From positions 1-64,000 of the forward strand of contig CBDCYN010000010.1 of NCBI GenBank assembly GCA_965224205.1: 64,000 bases of DNA, written 5' to 3'. This DNA comes from CBDCYN01 sp965224205 (lineage in GTDB: Bacteria > Planctomycetota > Phycisphaerae > Phycisphaerales > Phycisphaeraceae). This document shows positions 41,400 through 50,576 of the stretch, in pieces (position 1 is the stretch's first letter; the number at the start of each line of letters is the position of its first letter). The translations under genes were made by a program, and so were the position numbers. The notes beneath the pieces are model-generated. The model was not told the origin of the DNA, ran no database searches, and saw nothing but the letters and a program-made list of their open reading frames with translations.

Positions 41400-43666
41400 G
41401 GAGAGGATAGCGGGTGCTCCGCGTAATTCATTTCAGCTAGAGAAAGGTGGAATGCCAGCGACGACTCCGCCCCCTGGTTCTCATTGACCCGGTCGCTATG
41501 CAATCCGTCGCCACAGCCACCGGTGCTGGGATCATAGATCGGCAGGCCCAGATCATTGCGGTCTAAGAACCACTCGAACGCGCGTCTGGCCTCACGCGAC
41601 CATGCGGTATCCTCCGTGACACGGAAAGCCTCTAGGCACGCGGAAACCATGGCCTGGGCTTCCACCGGTTGCTGATCGAAGTCGGCGCGAGCACCGTCTC
41701 TGACATAGAAGCCGTTGCTGCCGATGGGCCTGAAGTGGCCTGCCTGCGTAGTTTGGATAGACGCCAGCCAGCGCAGAGATTTGAGCCCGATGTCCAAAGC
41801 TTCAGGGTGCGGCATCCATCGACCGCTGAGCACCATGGCCTGGCAGAGGCGGGCGTTGTCATAGGTGACGCTCGGTTCGAACCAGGGCCAGTTTTCCGTG
41901 GCGCAGTTCTTCCAGAGCTTCACCAGATTGCAGGTCAGCCCCTCGCGGGCAGCTTTCGCCTGGGCGCTGTCCGGAAACTCGCGTAGATACTCATGGATGC
42001 CCAGCAAAGTGAAAGCCCAGGCACGCGGTGAAGTGAAAGACTCCACGATGGCCAGCCCGCGCTCAAAGAGCTGGGTGGACAACCTGCGCCGTCCCCCATT
42101 GCGGGAACGCGCCGCTCCGGTGCCCAACGCCCAAAGCGCTCGGCCGTGGCTGTCCTCACTGCCCGCCTCCTCCAGCCACTGCCGTCCGTGGCTCATGAAG
42201 TTGCGAAAGCGTCCCGTGTCGCGATTCAACGCCGCCGCGAGGAACGCGAGATAACTGGTGGCCAGGCCATCAAGGTCTTTCCCGTCAGGTTTGCCGCCGA
42301 GTTCATCCAGCAGGTTGCATAGGATGAACGCCCTGGCGTTGTCATCCGTGCAGTAGCCATGGTGAAAATCCGGGACGTTGAATATCGCATGCTGAAGAAT
42401 GCCCGTGGAATCACTCATGCGCACAATGTGATCCAGCCGCCGCAGCGGCAGGTCATAGGGGCGGCTGGCGAGCGTCCATCCGGCAAAAGCCGTGCGCGGG
42501 GTGGTTCTGCGGTCGGTGCGGGCATGTTCAAACGACTCCAGATAACGCTTCGCCACGGCGGGCCAGATCATTTCGCGTCCAAGCTTATAGGCTTCCCGAC
42601 GCGTTTTCTCCATGTGTTGCGGATGGTCGAGAAACTCACACACACCCTCCGCGATGGCACCCGGGTTGCTAAAGGGCACTAAAATGCCGCGATCCTCGGC
42701 CAGTAATTCCTGCGCGTGCCAATACGGCGTGGAAACCACCGCTTTGCCCGAACCGAACATATAGGCCAGCGTACCAGAGGTGATCTGCTCCTCATTGAGA
42801 TAAGGCGTCAAGTAGATGTCGGTCGCGCCGATAAACTCGGCTAGGTCATCGGGCGGCACAAAGCGGTTGTAAAAGATGACATGCTCTTTTACCCCTCGTT
42901 CCTCTGCCAATCGCTCCAGGCTCAGCCGGTAGCGCTCACCCTCACGGGCCACCAGCTGCGGGTGCGTCGCCCCCAGCACTAGGTAGACCACATTGGGATG
43001 CGCCCGCACGATCTGCGGCAGCGCTTCAATCACGTGTTCAATGGCCTTGCCGGGTCCCAACAGACCAAAGGTGAGCAGCACCGTGCGTCCCTCCACCCCG
43101 AATTGCGCTTTGGAGAAACGGGATTCGGTGAAAGGGATGTCCGGGATCCCGTGCGGGATCACATCCACCTTGGCGTCCGGCACCGCATACGTTTCGCGCA
43201 GGATCTCCGCTCCCTTGCGCGCCATCACCACCAGGCGGTCACTGCGCAGCACGAGTTCCTCCATCACCTTGCGCTGCGCTGCGTTCGGCTGGTGCAGAAT
43301 TGTGTGCAGCGTGGTCACCACCGGCATACGCACCTCTTTGAGCAGTGCCAGCAAATGGCTTCCCGCTGGTCCGCCGTAGATCCCGAATTCATGCTGAACG
43401 CACAGCACCTCCGCGTTGGTGAAGTTCAGAAAATCCGCCGCCCGACGGTAGGAATCCAGATCCTTCTCGAGCAGTTCAAAACGCACGCGTAATGGATAGT
43501 CATAACCCTCCACGCGATCATTCACCGCGCCTGCATAGCATTGCGCCGCTGGAATCGACGCGCTGACCGCCTCACAAAGATCATGGGTAAAGGTCGCAAT
43601 CCCGCACAGCCGTGGCAAGTAGTTGCCCAGGAAGGCGACGCGCTGGGGCAGGACGGATTCGCTCAA
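41396..43666 (-). CDS. GT4 glycosyltransferase fused to an alpha/alpha-barrel-like domain
   Basis: A ~756-residue fusion. The start is uncertain: the frame is open to an ATG at 43801, but TTG 43666 (LSESVLPQRVAFLGNYLPR) fits where homology to GT4 enzymes begins. Residues ~1-375 are a GT4 glycosyltransferase (GIATFTHDL, VQHEFGIYGGPAG, DVIPHGIPD, then LTPYLNEEQITSGTLAYMFGSGKAVVSTPYWHA). The C-terminal ~360 residues (RMSDSTGILQHAIF, CTDDNARAFI, WFEPSVTYDNARL) look like an (alpha/alpha)6 barrel of carbohydrate enzymes. It is coupled to the GH130 gene. A role in making and recycling a stress oligosaccharide is a guess. Confidence 0.78.
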   Translation of the reverse strand: MSESVLPQRVAFLGNYLPRLCGIATFTHDLCEAVSASIPAAQCYAGAVNDRVEGYDYPLRVRFELLEKDLDSYRRAADFLNFTNAEVLCVQHEFGIYGGPAGSHLLALLKEVRMPVVTTLHTILHQPNAAQRKVMEELVLRSDRLVVMARKGAEILRETYAVPDAKVDVIPHGIPDIPFTESRFSKAQFGVEGRTVLLTFGLLGPGKAIEHVIEALPQIVRAHPNVVYLVLGATHPQLVAREGERYRLSLERLAEERGVKEHVIFYNRFVPPDDLAEFIGATDIYLTPYLNEEQITSGTLAYMFGSGKAVVSTPYWHAQELLAEDRGILVPFSNPGAIAEGVCEFLDHPQHMEKTRREAYKLGREMIWPAVAKRYLESFEHARTDRRTTPRTAFAGWTLASRPYDLPLRRLDHIVRMSDSTGILQHAIFNVPDFHHGYCTDDNARAFILCNLLDELGGKPDGKDLDGLATSYLAFLAAALNRDTGRFRNFMSHGRQWLEEAGSEDSHGRALWALGTGAARSRNGGRRRLSTQLFERGLAIVESFTSPRAWAFTLLGIHEYLREFPDSAQAKAAREGLTCNLVKLWKNCATENWPWFEPSVTYDNARLCQAMVLSGRWMPHPEALDIGLKSLRWLASIQTTQAGHFRPIGSNGFYVRDGARADFDQQPVEAQAMVSACLEAFRVTEDTAWSREARRAFEWFLDRNDLGLPIYDPSTGGCGDGLHSDRVNENQGAESSLAFHLSLAEMNYAEHPLSSP

Positions 43667-43890
43667 TATAAATCTCTCATGCCAATCATGGTTAAAGCGC
43701 AAGCATGACTTACGGACGCGGCAGTAGGATTGACAACCAGTTATGTCGGTTGCGACGCGAGTGACAAATACGCAATATGTATCATACCCGACATGCGCCA
43801 CCTAACGACCTGTGCAGGTGAGCGATACCTGCAACAAAGCCGGTCGTTCGATCCGATAGATTGGCTTACCAACCGGCGTTTAAACGAAAT

Positions 43891-43919
43891 GGGGGCTACG
43901 CCCTGTCGAGCGCAGCCCC
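43891..43919 (-). terminator. hairpin after the RRM gene
   Basis: GGGGCT-A-CGC pairs with GCG-C-AGCCCC across an eight-base loop, 27 bases beyond the RRM stop. No T-run follows, so it is a weak terminator candidate. Confidence 0.35.
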
Positions 43920-43945
43920 GTGTTGGTTGACTACATTTTTATCGC

Positions 43946-44239
43946 TTAGAAGCGGTTTCTACTACCGCCGTATCCACCCGTGGAACGCTGCTCCCGGGGC
44001 TTGGCCTCGTTCACCTTGATAGTGCGGCCGTCCTGGTCTTTACCGTCCAGCGCATCAATGGCTGACTGTGCTTCTTGAGATGACTCCATCTGTACGAAGC
44101 CGAAGCCCTTGCTGCGACCGGTGTCCCGGTCGGAGATAACCTCGGCACTCTCAACGGTGCCGTGTGGGGCGAAGATCCGCTCGAGATCTGTGGAGGAGGT
44201 TTCGAAGCTCAGATTACCAACATACAACTTGCTACCCAT
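43946..44239 (-). CDS. RRM-domain RNA-binding protein
   Basis: A 97-residue single RRM protein. RNP2 is LYVGNL at residues 5-10 and RNP1 is KGFGFVQM near residue 44. A short glycine- and arginine-rich tail (STGGYGGSRNRF) follows. Such small bacterial RRM proteins bind RNA and often rise in the cold or under stress. It is a single-gene unit between the glycan module and the desaturase. Its ~300-base upstream region lacks the leader hairpin RNA found before other stress genes here. Confidence 0.92.
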   Translation of the reverse strand: MGSKLYVGNLSFETSSTDLERIFAPHGTVESAEVISDRDTGRSKGFGFVQMESSQEAQSAIDALDGKDQDGRTIKVNEAKPREQRSTGGYGGSRNRF

Positions 44240-44542
44240 AGAATTGTTTCCTAAATGTGGGCCTAGACACCTGATTTTTACTTTCCGGGTCTTGTTTGAA
44301 AGAGGCCGACATTCCGGCCCAGAAGGTAGGAGGGGCGAGGGAGGTGTTGCAGTGCAAAAAGATACACTGAAAATAGCTCATTCGACAGACTTACCAACTT
44401 AAGGATAGAACCTCAGGCTGGAGAGTCAAGTTGACGGGATCATTTCCATTTTTCTCAATGGTTGCCAGGTTGGTTAACGTAGAATGGTTTGCTTCTGATA
44501 TGACCCCTTGAATTTGATCCGTTCTGGATGCGGAGTTGCACC
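44240..44542. other. upstream region of the RRM gene
   Basis: No gene is seen. The part next to the RRM start is probably its 5' leader. The part near 44490-44542 (ATATGACCCCTTGAATTTG) precedes the IS110 remnant and may be the former left end of that element. Confidence 0.35.
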
Positions 44543-44635
44543 ATGAAGACGTTTGTTGGGGTCGACTATCACAAGGCGTTTAGCTACGCCACGATCATGA
44601 ACGAGCTCCAAGTCGCTGGGTTGATGGTTCGCTGA
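44543..44635 (+). pseudogene. IS110-family transposase, N-terminal remnant
   Basis: A 30-codon ORF, MKTFVGVDYHKAFSYATIMN, matches the RuvC-like DEDD start of IS110 transposases, with the first catalytic Asp in VGVDYHK. After about 20 codons the similarity ends, and a stop follows three bases before the convergent desaturase 3' end. Confidence 0.65.
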
Positions 44636-44637
44636 AA

Positions 44638-45585
44638 TCAGTACGCAAGCTTCTTGCGCGGCGGGACGATATCGCGGGCAAGACCGACCAGGCCCAGAAG
44701 GCGGATCGTCCAGTATGTGATATCAAGTTCGAACCATCGCCTGCCATGCGAAGCAGCCCGCTGGTCGCCGTGATGGTTGTTGTGCCACCCCTCGCCAAAC
44801 GAAAGCAGCGCAACCCACCACAGGTTCGTGGAGTTGTCGTCCGTCGAGTAGTTGCGGTAACCCCAGGTGTGCGCCGCGGAGTTGACGAACCACGTGCCGT
44901 GGTAGACGAACACGGTCCGCACGGCCACGCCCCAGATCAGCCAGGACAACCCACTCGTCTCCCAACCCAAGTAGGCGGCCCACCATCCGCCCCCATAGCA
45001 CATCGCGATCACCAACAGCTGAGGCACGAGGAAATACCGATTGAGTAGGCGCATCCCCGGGTCGCGACAAAGATCCTGGGCGGCGCTGCATGCGGTCCAG
45101 GGCATCGCCCCCTGATTTTTTTGTAGGCACCAGAACACGTGGGACCAGGCGAAGCCGTGTGTGGGTGAGTGCGGGTCGTGGGTCTGATCCGAATGCTTAT
45201 GGTGGAGCCGGTGTGTCCCGACCCACTGGATCGGGCCGCCCTGGCACGCTAGGCAACCTAGGGTCGTCAAGAGGTACTCAAACCATTTCGTGGTGCGGAA
45301 GCTGCGGTGGGTCAGCAAGCGGTGGAAACCGAGGGTGATCCCTATTCCCGCGGTCAGCCAGACGAGCACTGCGGCGACCACCAGCCCGCTCCAGGAGAAA
45401 TAGAACGGGGCAAAAAGGCAGCCAATGTGCATCGCGGCTATTCCAATGACAACGGGCCAGTCGAGACGGCGTACGGTTAGCCGGCGGCGCTGCGGGGCAT
45501 CACCCACGTTGAGATGATCATTCACCCGGAAATGACTCGCCACGTGCTGCGTCATGGTTAATTTGGATTCGTCCATTAGATCCAT
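44638..45585 (-). CDS. acyl-CoA/fatty acid desaturase
   Basis: A 315-residue membrane di-iron desaturase that introduces a double bond (delta-9 type by family) into fatty acyl chains. The three histidine boxes are HRLLTH (about 88-93), HRLHHKHSD (about 125-133) and HNNHH (about 268-272), with paired membrane helices before and after the second. The start is ATG 45585 (MDLMDESK) or 45576; the frame is open further upstream into the leader RNA. It is preceded by the repeated leader RNA (copy 1), whose T-run ends 36 bases before the start. Membrane adaptation fits the stress cargo. Confidence 0.9.
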   Translation of the reverse strand: MDLMDESKLTMTQHVASHFRVNDHLNVGDAPQRRRLTVRRLDWPVVIGIAAMHIGCLFAPFYFSWSGLVVAAVLVWLTAGIGITLGFHRLLTHRSFRTTKWFEYLLTTLGCLACQGGPIQWVGTHRLHHKHSDQTHDPHSPTHGFAWSHVFWCLQKNQGAMPWTACSAAQDLCRDPGMRLLNRYFLVPQLLVIAMCYGGGWWAAYLGWETSGLSWLIWGVAVRTVFVYHGTWFVNSAAHTWGYRNYSTDDNSTNLWWVALLSFGEGWHNNHHGDQRAASHGRRWFELDITYWTIRLLGLVGLARDIVPPRKKLAY

Positions 45586-45621
45586 CCTCAACCGTACCGA
45601 CCTCCAGACTATTTCAAAAGC

Positions 45622-45730
45622 AAAAAAAGCCGACGTGGCTGAACACCCTGAGGTATTCGACCACGTCGGCTTACTCGTCAACAAGCCTCCCAGCATACAG
45701 CCGGGCTGCCGTTCATCTAGTCATCCAACT
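45622..45730 (-). ncRNA. repeated leader RNA / attenuator, copy 1 (desaturase)
   Basis: Read on the minus strand: a CCCGGC/GCTGGG hairpin, then GGCTT that can pair with AAGCC, then a long terminator hairpin (AAGCCGACGTGG with CCACGTCGGCTT, its stem extended by GAATACC/GGTGTTC) and seven T. The GGCTT/AAGCC pairing and the terminator exclude each other, as in attenuators. Four copies occur, each in sense orientation before a stress gene. The sRNA-Xcc1 family is one known RNA worth comparing; I could not check it. Confidence 0.75.
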
Positions 45731-45768
45731 TATATACATTAACAACTTTACGCTTACTTACTATGGTT

Positions 45769-45796
45769 ATTATATCCGATTAACCGTATTGTGCAA
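45769..45796 (-). promoter_or_regulatory. promoter for leader RNA copy 1 and desaturase
   Basis: On the minus strand, TTGCAC (45791-45796), a 16-base spacer, and a perfect TATAAT (45769-45774). The surrounding sequence AATAC-G-T-ATCGGA is shared with the promoter of copy 2. Confidence 0.65.
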
Positions 45797-45923
45797 ACAA
45801 ACTGGACGCTAAACCTAAACTGGTGAAGTCGGTTATAAAGTTTTTGATAGGCGTGGTGGTTTGGTCCTTGCTCATCAGAAATAGGGACGCTTTGGGGAGA
45901 GGGGTCAGTTGTTCCCGACAGGC

Positions 45924-47060
45924 TCAACCGCACGCACGGGTTGACCGCGTGCCGTGACCACGATTTCCGCCGCCGGCTGCAGCGAAGTCCTTCTCGGCAG
46001 CCTGGATGGCCACGAACTCGCCCACGTTGTCCATGGTTACCAATCCGACGAGTTCCCCACGCTGCAGTACGGGAACCGTGTGACATTGACAGCTTTGCAG
46101 ACGGCGAAAGGCCGTCTCCAGCATCTCCGACGCATCGACGGTCTCAAACTCGCGCTGCATGGCATCGTCAACCAGTGTGTCCTGGCCGCGCTGCGTCAAT
46201 CCGACAATCAAATCGTGACGCGTCAGGACGCCCACCACCTTCCCGTTGTCCACCACGGGAAAGTCCTGCTGCGAGCCAGCCAGGATCCGCTCGGTAGCAC
46301 GGGCTAAAGGATCGTGCGGAGTCAGCTTTTGAAAATCGGTAATCATCGCTCGCGCGACGGGGATACCGGCGAGCGAAGATTTCATTTGAGTCATGCTCGC
46401 CTCCTGCGCCGCTCCGATCCAAACGAACAATGCAATGAACATCAGGAAGGGGTTGTAGAAGAATCCCAGGAATCCGAACACCAGAGCCATCGACTGCCCA
46501 ATACTCGCGGCTATCTGCGTGGCTCGCGTGTACTCGAGTCTTGTCGCCAGCAGTGCTCGCAGAATGCGTCCGCCATCCATGGGAAAGGCTGGAAGCATAT
46601 TGAAAACGACCAGTATCACGTTGACCACCATCAGCCGTTGGAGAAATGGACCACTTGCCACGCTCAGTTGTTCCAGCGGCGCCCATACGCTGGTGAACTG
46701 AAGCAAGACAAAGAGGGCCGCCGCGATGACCACATTGACGGCCGGTCCGGCTAGAGCCACCCACAGTTCCTGCAACGGTTTGTCTGGCATCCTTTCCAGG
46801 CGTGCCAGACCACCAATTGGCAACAGCGTGATGTCCCGTGTCTTGATACCGTATCGCGCCGCCATTAGCGCGTGGCCGAATTCGTGCAGCACTACGCACG
46901 CAAACAGCGCGAGGATGAATCCCACGCCTTCCAGCGTTTTTCCCACACTGGAGCCCGCCGACCAGTGACTCAGGACAATAAAGCCAATAAGGATCAGGAA
47001 CGTGGCATGCATATACACGCCGATGCCTCGAAACTCGCCGATTTTCCAGGACCATTTCAT
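45924..47060 (-). CDS. site-2 protease (M50) with CBS domains
   Basis: A 378-residue intramembrane zinc protease. The zinc-binding HEFGH is at 59-63 and the third ligand region NMLPAFPMDGG at about 154-164, each within a membrane helix. Two CBS domains (about 240-365: MITDFQKLTPHDPLARA; TVPVLQRGELVGLVTMDN) would sense nucleotides. This is the RseP/SpoIVFB-like group III architecture. It is the last of three genes behind leader RNA copy 2 and follows the DUF502 gene by 12 bases. The substrate is unknown. Confidence 0.9.
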   Translation of the reverse strand: MKWSWKIGEFRGIGVYMHATFLILIGFIVLSHWSAGSSVGKTLEGVGFILALFACVVLHEFGHALMAARYGIKTRDITLLPIGGLARLERMPDKPLQELWVALAGPAVNVVIAAALFVLLQFTSVWAPLEQLSVASGPFLQRLMVVNVILVVFNMLPAFPMDGGRILRALLATRLEYTRATQIAASIGQSMALVFGFLGFFYNPFLMFIALFVWIGAAQEASMTQMKSSLAGIPVARAMITDFQKLTPHDPLARATERILAGSQQDFPVVDNGKVVGVLTRHDLIVGLTQRGQDTLVDDAMQREFETVDASEMLETAFRRLQSCQCHTVPVLQRGELVGLVTMDNVGEFVAIQAAEKDFAAAGGGNRGHGTRSTRACG

Positions 47061-47072
47061 GCGATAAGCCTT

Positions 47073-47801
47073 CTACTCGTGTTTGATCGTGTTGACCAGA
47101 CGATCCTGGGCACGTTCGAGCTCGTTCAGCGGAACCACGTATTGGTCGGGAATTACCTTCGAGGACATCACCCCGATTGAGAAACAGATCTTCATCAGAT
47201 CGTCAACCTTCATATCCACCTTCTGGACCGAGTCGGCGGCGGCGAAAACGACGAGGCCGGACATTGGCAACGGCGATGTCGGCACGTAGACGATTTGGCA
47301 CGCTTGGCCATTGAAACGGTAGACCTGATCGGAGGCCAGCAGCCCGAGAAAGCCAGCGCCCGCCTCGCCTCCAAAAGCACAGTAGACGACCTTCATCCCC
47401 TGCAACTTGTCTGTTGAGTCGCGCTGGAGCATGTCGACGACCTGGGCCACCGGTCCATAGAGAACATTGACCAGCGGAATCCGTTCCATGGCCGCGTGAA
47501 ACGCATTTTCAATCCTCTTTTTCCCGACCGATTTCAGCAGAGCGCCCAGAAGCCAGATGGCCAGCAGGACGACGATCCAGCTTAGAACGGACGCCACCGT
47601 GGGATCGGTGACAAAACGAAGTCCCAGTTGGGAAAGTACCCGCCCCACGAAGCTTTCCGGACCGAGCCATTCCTTGAGCAAGCCTCCGGCCCAGGCCATG
47701 ATGCCGAGGGTGATCACGATCGGGAGCAAGGCGAACAGACCCGCGAGAAAAGTGGACAGGATTCCTCTCTGCCAAAACCACGTGAGGGATTGTCTCATCA
47801 C
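47073..47801 (-). CDS. DUF502 family membrane protein
   Basis: A 242-residue inner-membrane protein of unknown function. Two membrane helices (TFLAGLFALLPIVITLGIMAW; VLSWIVVLLAIWLLGALL) precede a soluble domain with the family phrase ERIPLVNVLYGPVAQVVDML and YVPTSPLPMSGLVVF. AGGAATG lies near the start. It sits between the 118-residue protein and the site-2 protease, all on one strand. Confidence 0.87.
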   Translation of the reverse strand: MMRQSLTWFWQRGILSTFLAGLFALLPIVITLGIMAWAGGLLKEWLGPESFVGRVLSQLGLRFVTDPTVASVLSWIVVLLAIWLLGALLKSVGKKRIENAFHAAMERIPLVNVLYGPVAQVVDMLQRDSTDKLQGMKVVYCAFGGEAGAGFLGLLASDQVYRFNGQACQIVYVPTSPLPMSGLVVFAAADSVQKVDMKVDDLMKICFSIGVMSSKVIPDQYVVPLNELERAQDRLVNTIKHE

Positions 47802-47965
47802 ATTCCTCTTTCGCCGCGTCGACCACGCCTTCTGCCGGATTCGCGATCACATGGCTGCCTACCAGTTCGCCGACCTGATCCGCCACGCGGGCGCCCGATT
47901 CGCCTCTGTATGTTCAGTTTTGTTTCTCATATCCGTTGCTCCTTTTGAAAAAAGGACGTGGTTGT

Positions 47966-48322
47966 CTAACCTTGCCCGCCAATATCAAACTCGAAAGCAC
48001 TTGTTGGATCGAGGTGATCGATCAAGTCTTCTAAGCCTTCACTCCTTGCTTCGTGCGCGGCTTTAGCCTGGTCGAACATCGCTTTTAAGCCGTCTAGATC
48101 GAGCATGTGATTTGCCAGCATCGCGGCTTGAACAAATCCGATCCACCGATGCAGTTTGGTCGCAGTCCCGTCTTCTGCATTTTTTTCAATCTGGTCCAAC
48201 ATCCAGAGAAGGTGTTTCGGATGAAGTGATTTCGGTAGGTCCAGGACAGGCTTATCCCATTTCTGGATCAGACTTCTGCACTTTGCGGTCATGGCTACAA
48301 CTAAAAGGCTGGTGTTATCCAT
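47966..48322 (-). CDS. conserved hypothetical protein of the stress operon
   Basis: A 118-residue, mostly helical soluble protein. It starts at ATG 48322, with AGGAG about ten bases upstream. Segments such as SLHPKHLLWMLDQIEKNAEDG and KLHRWIGFVQAAMLA suggest a small helical bundle. I do not recognise the family. Leader RNA copy 2 ends 167 bases before it, and DUF502 and the protease follow, so it heads the operon. Confidence 0.65.
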   Translation of the reverse strand: MDNTSLLVVAMTAKCRSLIQKWDKPVLDLPKSLHPKHLLWMLDQIEKNAEDGTATKLHRWIGFVQAAMLANHMLDLDGLKAMFDQAKAAHEARSEGLEDLIDHLDPTSAFEFDIGGQG

Positions 48323-48489
48323 CTGGTTTCTCCTTTAAGCAATTGAAAGTGATCGTCCGTGTCTCGCCACGATATTCGGCTTCGTTTTCCGTGGTCATGT
48401 ACATGCTTCATTTTCCTTCTTGCGAAGAACTCACCGTCGCGCTACGGCTGTGCAGAGCCCGGCCAGTTTGACTCCGTCGATAATCGCAC

Positions 48490-48598
48490 AAAAAAAGCCG
48501 ACGTGGCTGAACACCCTGAGGTATTCGACCACGTCGGCTTACTCGTCAACAAGCCTCCCAGCACACAGCCGGGCTGCCGTTCATCTAGTCATCCAACT
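48490..48598 (-). ncRNA. repeated leader RNA / attenuator, copy 2
   Basis: Nearly identical to copy 1 over 109 bases, differing by one base in the first hairpin loop. Same orientation as the downstream 118-residue gene, DUF502 gene and protease gene. The terminator hairpin and seven T are intact. Confidence 0.75.
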
Positions 48599-48636
48599 CT
48601 CAGCGGAAATCAAATCCCGCTATCTTCATATAAACT

Positions 48637-48665
48637 ATTATTGTCCGATGAGCGGTATTTTGCAA
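48637..48665 (-). promoter_or_regulatory. promoter for leader RNA copy 2
   Basis: On the minus strand, TTGCAA (48660-48665), 17 bases, then AATAAT (48637-48642). It shares AATAC-G-T-ATCGGA with the copy 1 promoter, so promoter and leader were copied together. Confidence 0.55.
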
Positions 48666-48832
48666 GCAAATTTGATGTTGAATAGGTCGAATCGTCGAAA
48701 AATAGCCCCTCAACATTCAGTTTGAAATGCTGGGATTGCAGGAGGTAACACCTTAATCCAGGTTCCCGTGCTACAACCTTGCGCAGATTTGTCCCGTGCA
48801 CCCGCAATCTTTTTTTTTGCACCAAACAGACC

Positions 48833-49213
48833 CTATTTCTTTTTGACTTCACGGAATAGGGGGGAATCGACCAGGGTGAAGAGTAGGACCTCTTCACCGG
48901 TAACGGTGCTGATGTCGTGGTGCAGGCTCAGTACTTTGACGCCGGTGATGTCGTGGATCATGGTTTCCATCATCGGTCGGGCGGTCTCGATCAGGTGGGT
49001 TCGCACCTGCTTGAGCAGGTCACGGCCCTTCTCCGTAGGGAGGGTCTTGACCAGTTGCTGCTCGGCGGCAGTCAATACTCCATGAAGGCGAACCACGAGA
49101 ATATCTTGAATCAGGTGAGTATGAATGTCTTTGGGCCCTCGCCCCATGTACTCCCGCTCGAAACGGTTGATTCCCTCACATACGGCGGCCTCGATTTCGC
49201 CTTGGGTTTTCAT
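48833..49213 (-). CDS. DUF2294 / MpsC-like protein
   Basis: A 126-residue protein of the DUF2294 family, now linked to MpsC of a sodium-translocating membrane-potential system in Staphylococcus. Family features are IEAAVCEGINRFEREYMGRGP, LVVRLHGVLTAAEQQL and MIHDITGVKVLSLHHDIST. The gene stands alone, divergent from leader RNA copy 3 and hflK. A second member with ~130 residues is at 51969. No MpsA or MpsB partner is present, so the MpsC role is uncertain here. Confidence 0.8.
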   Translation of the reverse strand: MKTQGEIEAAVCEGINRFEREYMGRGPKDIHTHLIQDILVVRLHGVLTAAEQQLVKTLPTEKGRDLLKQVRTHLIETARPMMETMIHDITGVKVLSLHHDISTVTGEEVLLFTLVDSPLFREVKKK

Positions 49214-49421
49214 CGCTACCTCGAATCGGTCACAAATCGCGGGTGTAACACCAACGGAGCCAGTGAGGGTTCCTTGTCAATCAAACATCCGAACGCCCAC
49301 ATGGACCATGAAAAGATTCGATGTGGATAGCGATTTCTAAATTCAACTTGCTTTCCTGACCCAGTGGACTACAGTGTAAAGTAATCGGAGTGCGAAGGCA
49401 GTACAAATCGACTCCGGCGTC

Positions 49422-49526
49422 GGATGGCTAGATGAATAGCAGCCCAGCTATGTGCTGGGAGGCTTGTTGATGAGTAAGCCGACGTGGTCGAATACCTCAG
49501 GGTGTTCAGCCACGTCGGCTTTTTTT
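49422..49526 (+). ncRNA. repeated leader RNA / attenuator, copy 3 (hflKC)
   Basis: On the plus strand, ending 36 bases before hflK. The first hairpin here is CCCAGC/GCTGGG, fully paired where other copies have a G-T wobble, so base changes preserve the stem. The long terminator hairpin is unchanged and followed by T. Confidence 0.75.
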
Positions 49527-49562
49527 GTTTGGTGGTAGCTCTGGAGAGCGGCGTAGTCGAAG

Positions 49563-50576
49563 ATGAATCCCATGGAAAAATCTCAATTAAGTATCGAGGA
49601 TATGCGGGATCGACTCAAACAGGTTATGTCCGGTAGTGGCCCACGAGGAATCGTCGCTCTTGTCATCCTGGTTTTGATCGGCCTAGGCGTTTGGACGGCC
49701 TATTACACTGTACCGAGTGATTCTGTTGCGGTCGTACAACGTTTTGGTAATTATCTCAAGGACGTTCCGCCGGGGCTGCATTTCAAGCTGCCATTGGGCA
49801 TAGATGCGGCGACAATCGTTCCTGTCAAACGGCAATTGAAGCAGGAATTCGGGTTCACGACCCCGGGCGCCAGCGATCCGTACCAGAGTCCTGGCCCTCG
49901 CGACGGAAGGCGCGAAACGCAGATGGTGACGGGTGACCTGAATGCCGCATTGGTGGAATGGGTGGTTCAGTACCGCATCTCGGATCCCGCCAAATTCCTT
50001 TTCGAGGTTCGGCAACCCAGTGAAACCCTTCGTTATGTTTCCGAATCCGTCATGCGGGAAGTCGTCGGCGATCGCACCGTAGACGAGGTGATTACCATCG
50101 GCCGACAGGAAATCGAAACTGAAGCGCTAGCCAAGATGCAGGCGCTCTCAACCAAATACGCGATGGGGCTCAGCATCGATCAAGTCCAATTGAAAAACAT
50201 TAATCCGCCCAGACCGGTGCAGGAGTCGTTCAACGAGGTTAACCAGGCCCAGCAGGAGAAAGAGAAGCTGATCAACGAAGCCCGTCGCGATTACAACAAG
50301 GTGATCCCACTAGCCCAGGGGGAGAAGGATCAGCGGATCCGAGAGGCCGACGGCTACCGGCTCAAGAGGATCAATGAAGCAGAAGGTGATGCTGCTCGGT
50401 TCAGTGCATTATTGGCGGAATACAGCAAGGCCCCAGAGGTCACTCGCCGCCGCATCTATATCGAAACCCTGCAGGACGTCATACCGGGCATACGCTCCAA
50501 GATCATTATCGACGAGCAGTCGCGTGGCATCCTGCCATTGCTGAATCTCGATTCCCAGAATGGAGATCAGCCATGA
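49563..50576 (+). CDS. hflK: HflK, SPFH membrane protein
   Basis: A 337-residue stomatin/prohibitin-family protein that with HflC forms the cage modulating the FtsH protease. One N-terminal helix (VALVILVLIGLGVWTAYYTV, 31-50) is followed by the SPFH domain (VAVVQRFGNYLKDVPPGLHFKLP) and a coiled coil (NEVNQAQQEKEKLINEARRDYN). An ATG overlap with hflC shows coupling. No ftsH is in the window, so it would act on the host protease. A leader RNA copy precedes it. Confidence 0.93.
   Translation: MNPMEKSQLSIEDMRDRLKQVMSGSGPRGIVALVILVLIGLGVWTAYYTVPSDSVAVVQRFGNYLKDVPPGLHFKLPLGIDAATIVPVKRQLKQEFGFTTPGASDPYQSPGPRDGRRETQMVTGDLNAALVEWVVQYRISDPAKFLFEVRQPSETLRYVSESVMREVVGDRTVDEVITIGRQEIETEALAKMQALSTKYAMGLSIDQVQLKNINPPRPVQESFNEVNQAQQEKEKLINEARRDYNKVIPLAQGEKDQRIREADGYRLKRINEAEGDAARFSALLAEYSKAPEVTRRRIYIETLQDVIPGIRSKIIIDEQSRGILPLLNLDSQNGDQP

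Noticed and set aside
41396..43801. Start of the GT4 fusion at ATG 43801
   Set aside because: The extra 45 residues have no resemblance to a GT4 N-terminus or a signal peptide; homology begins near TTG 43666.
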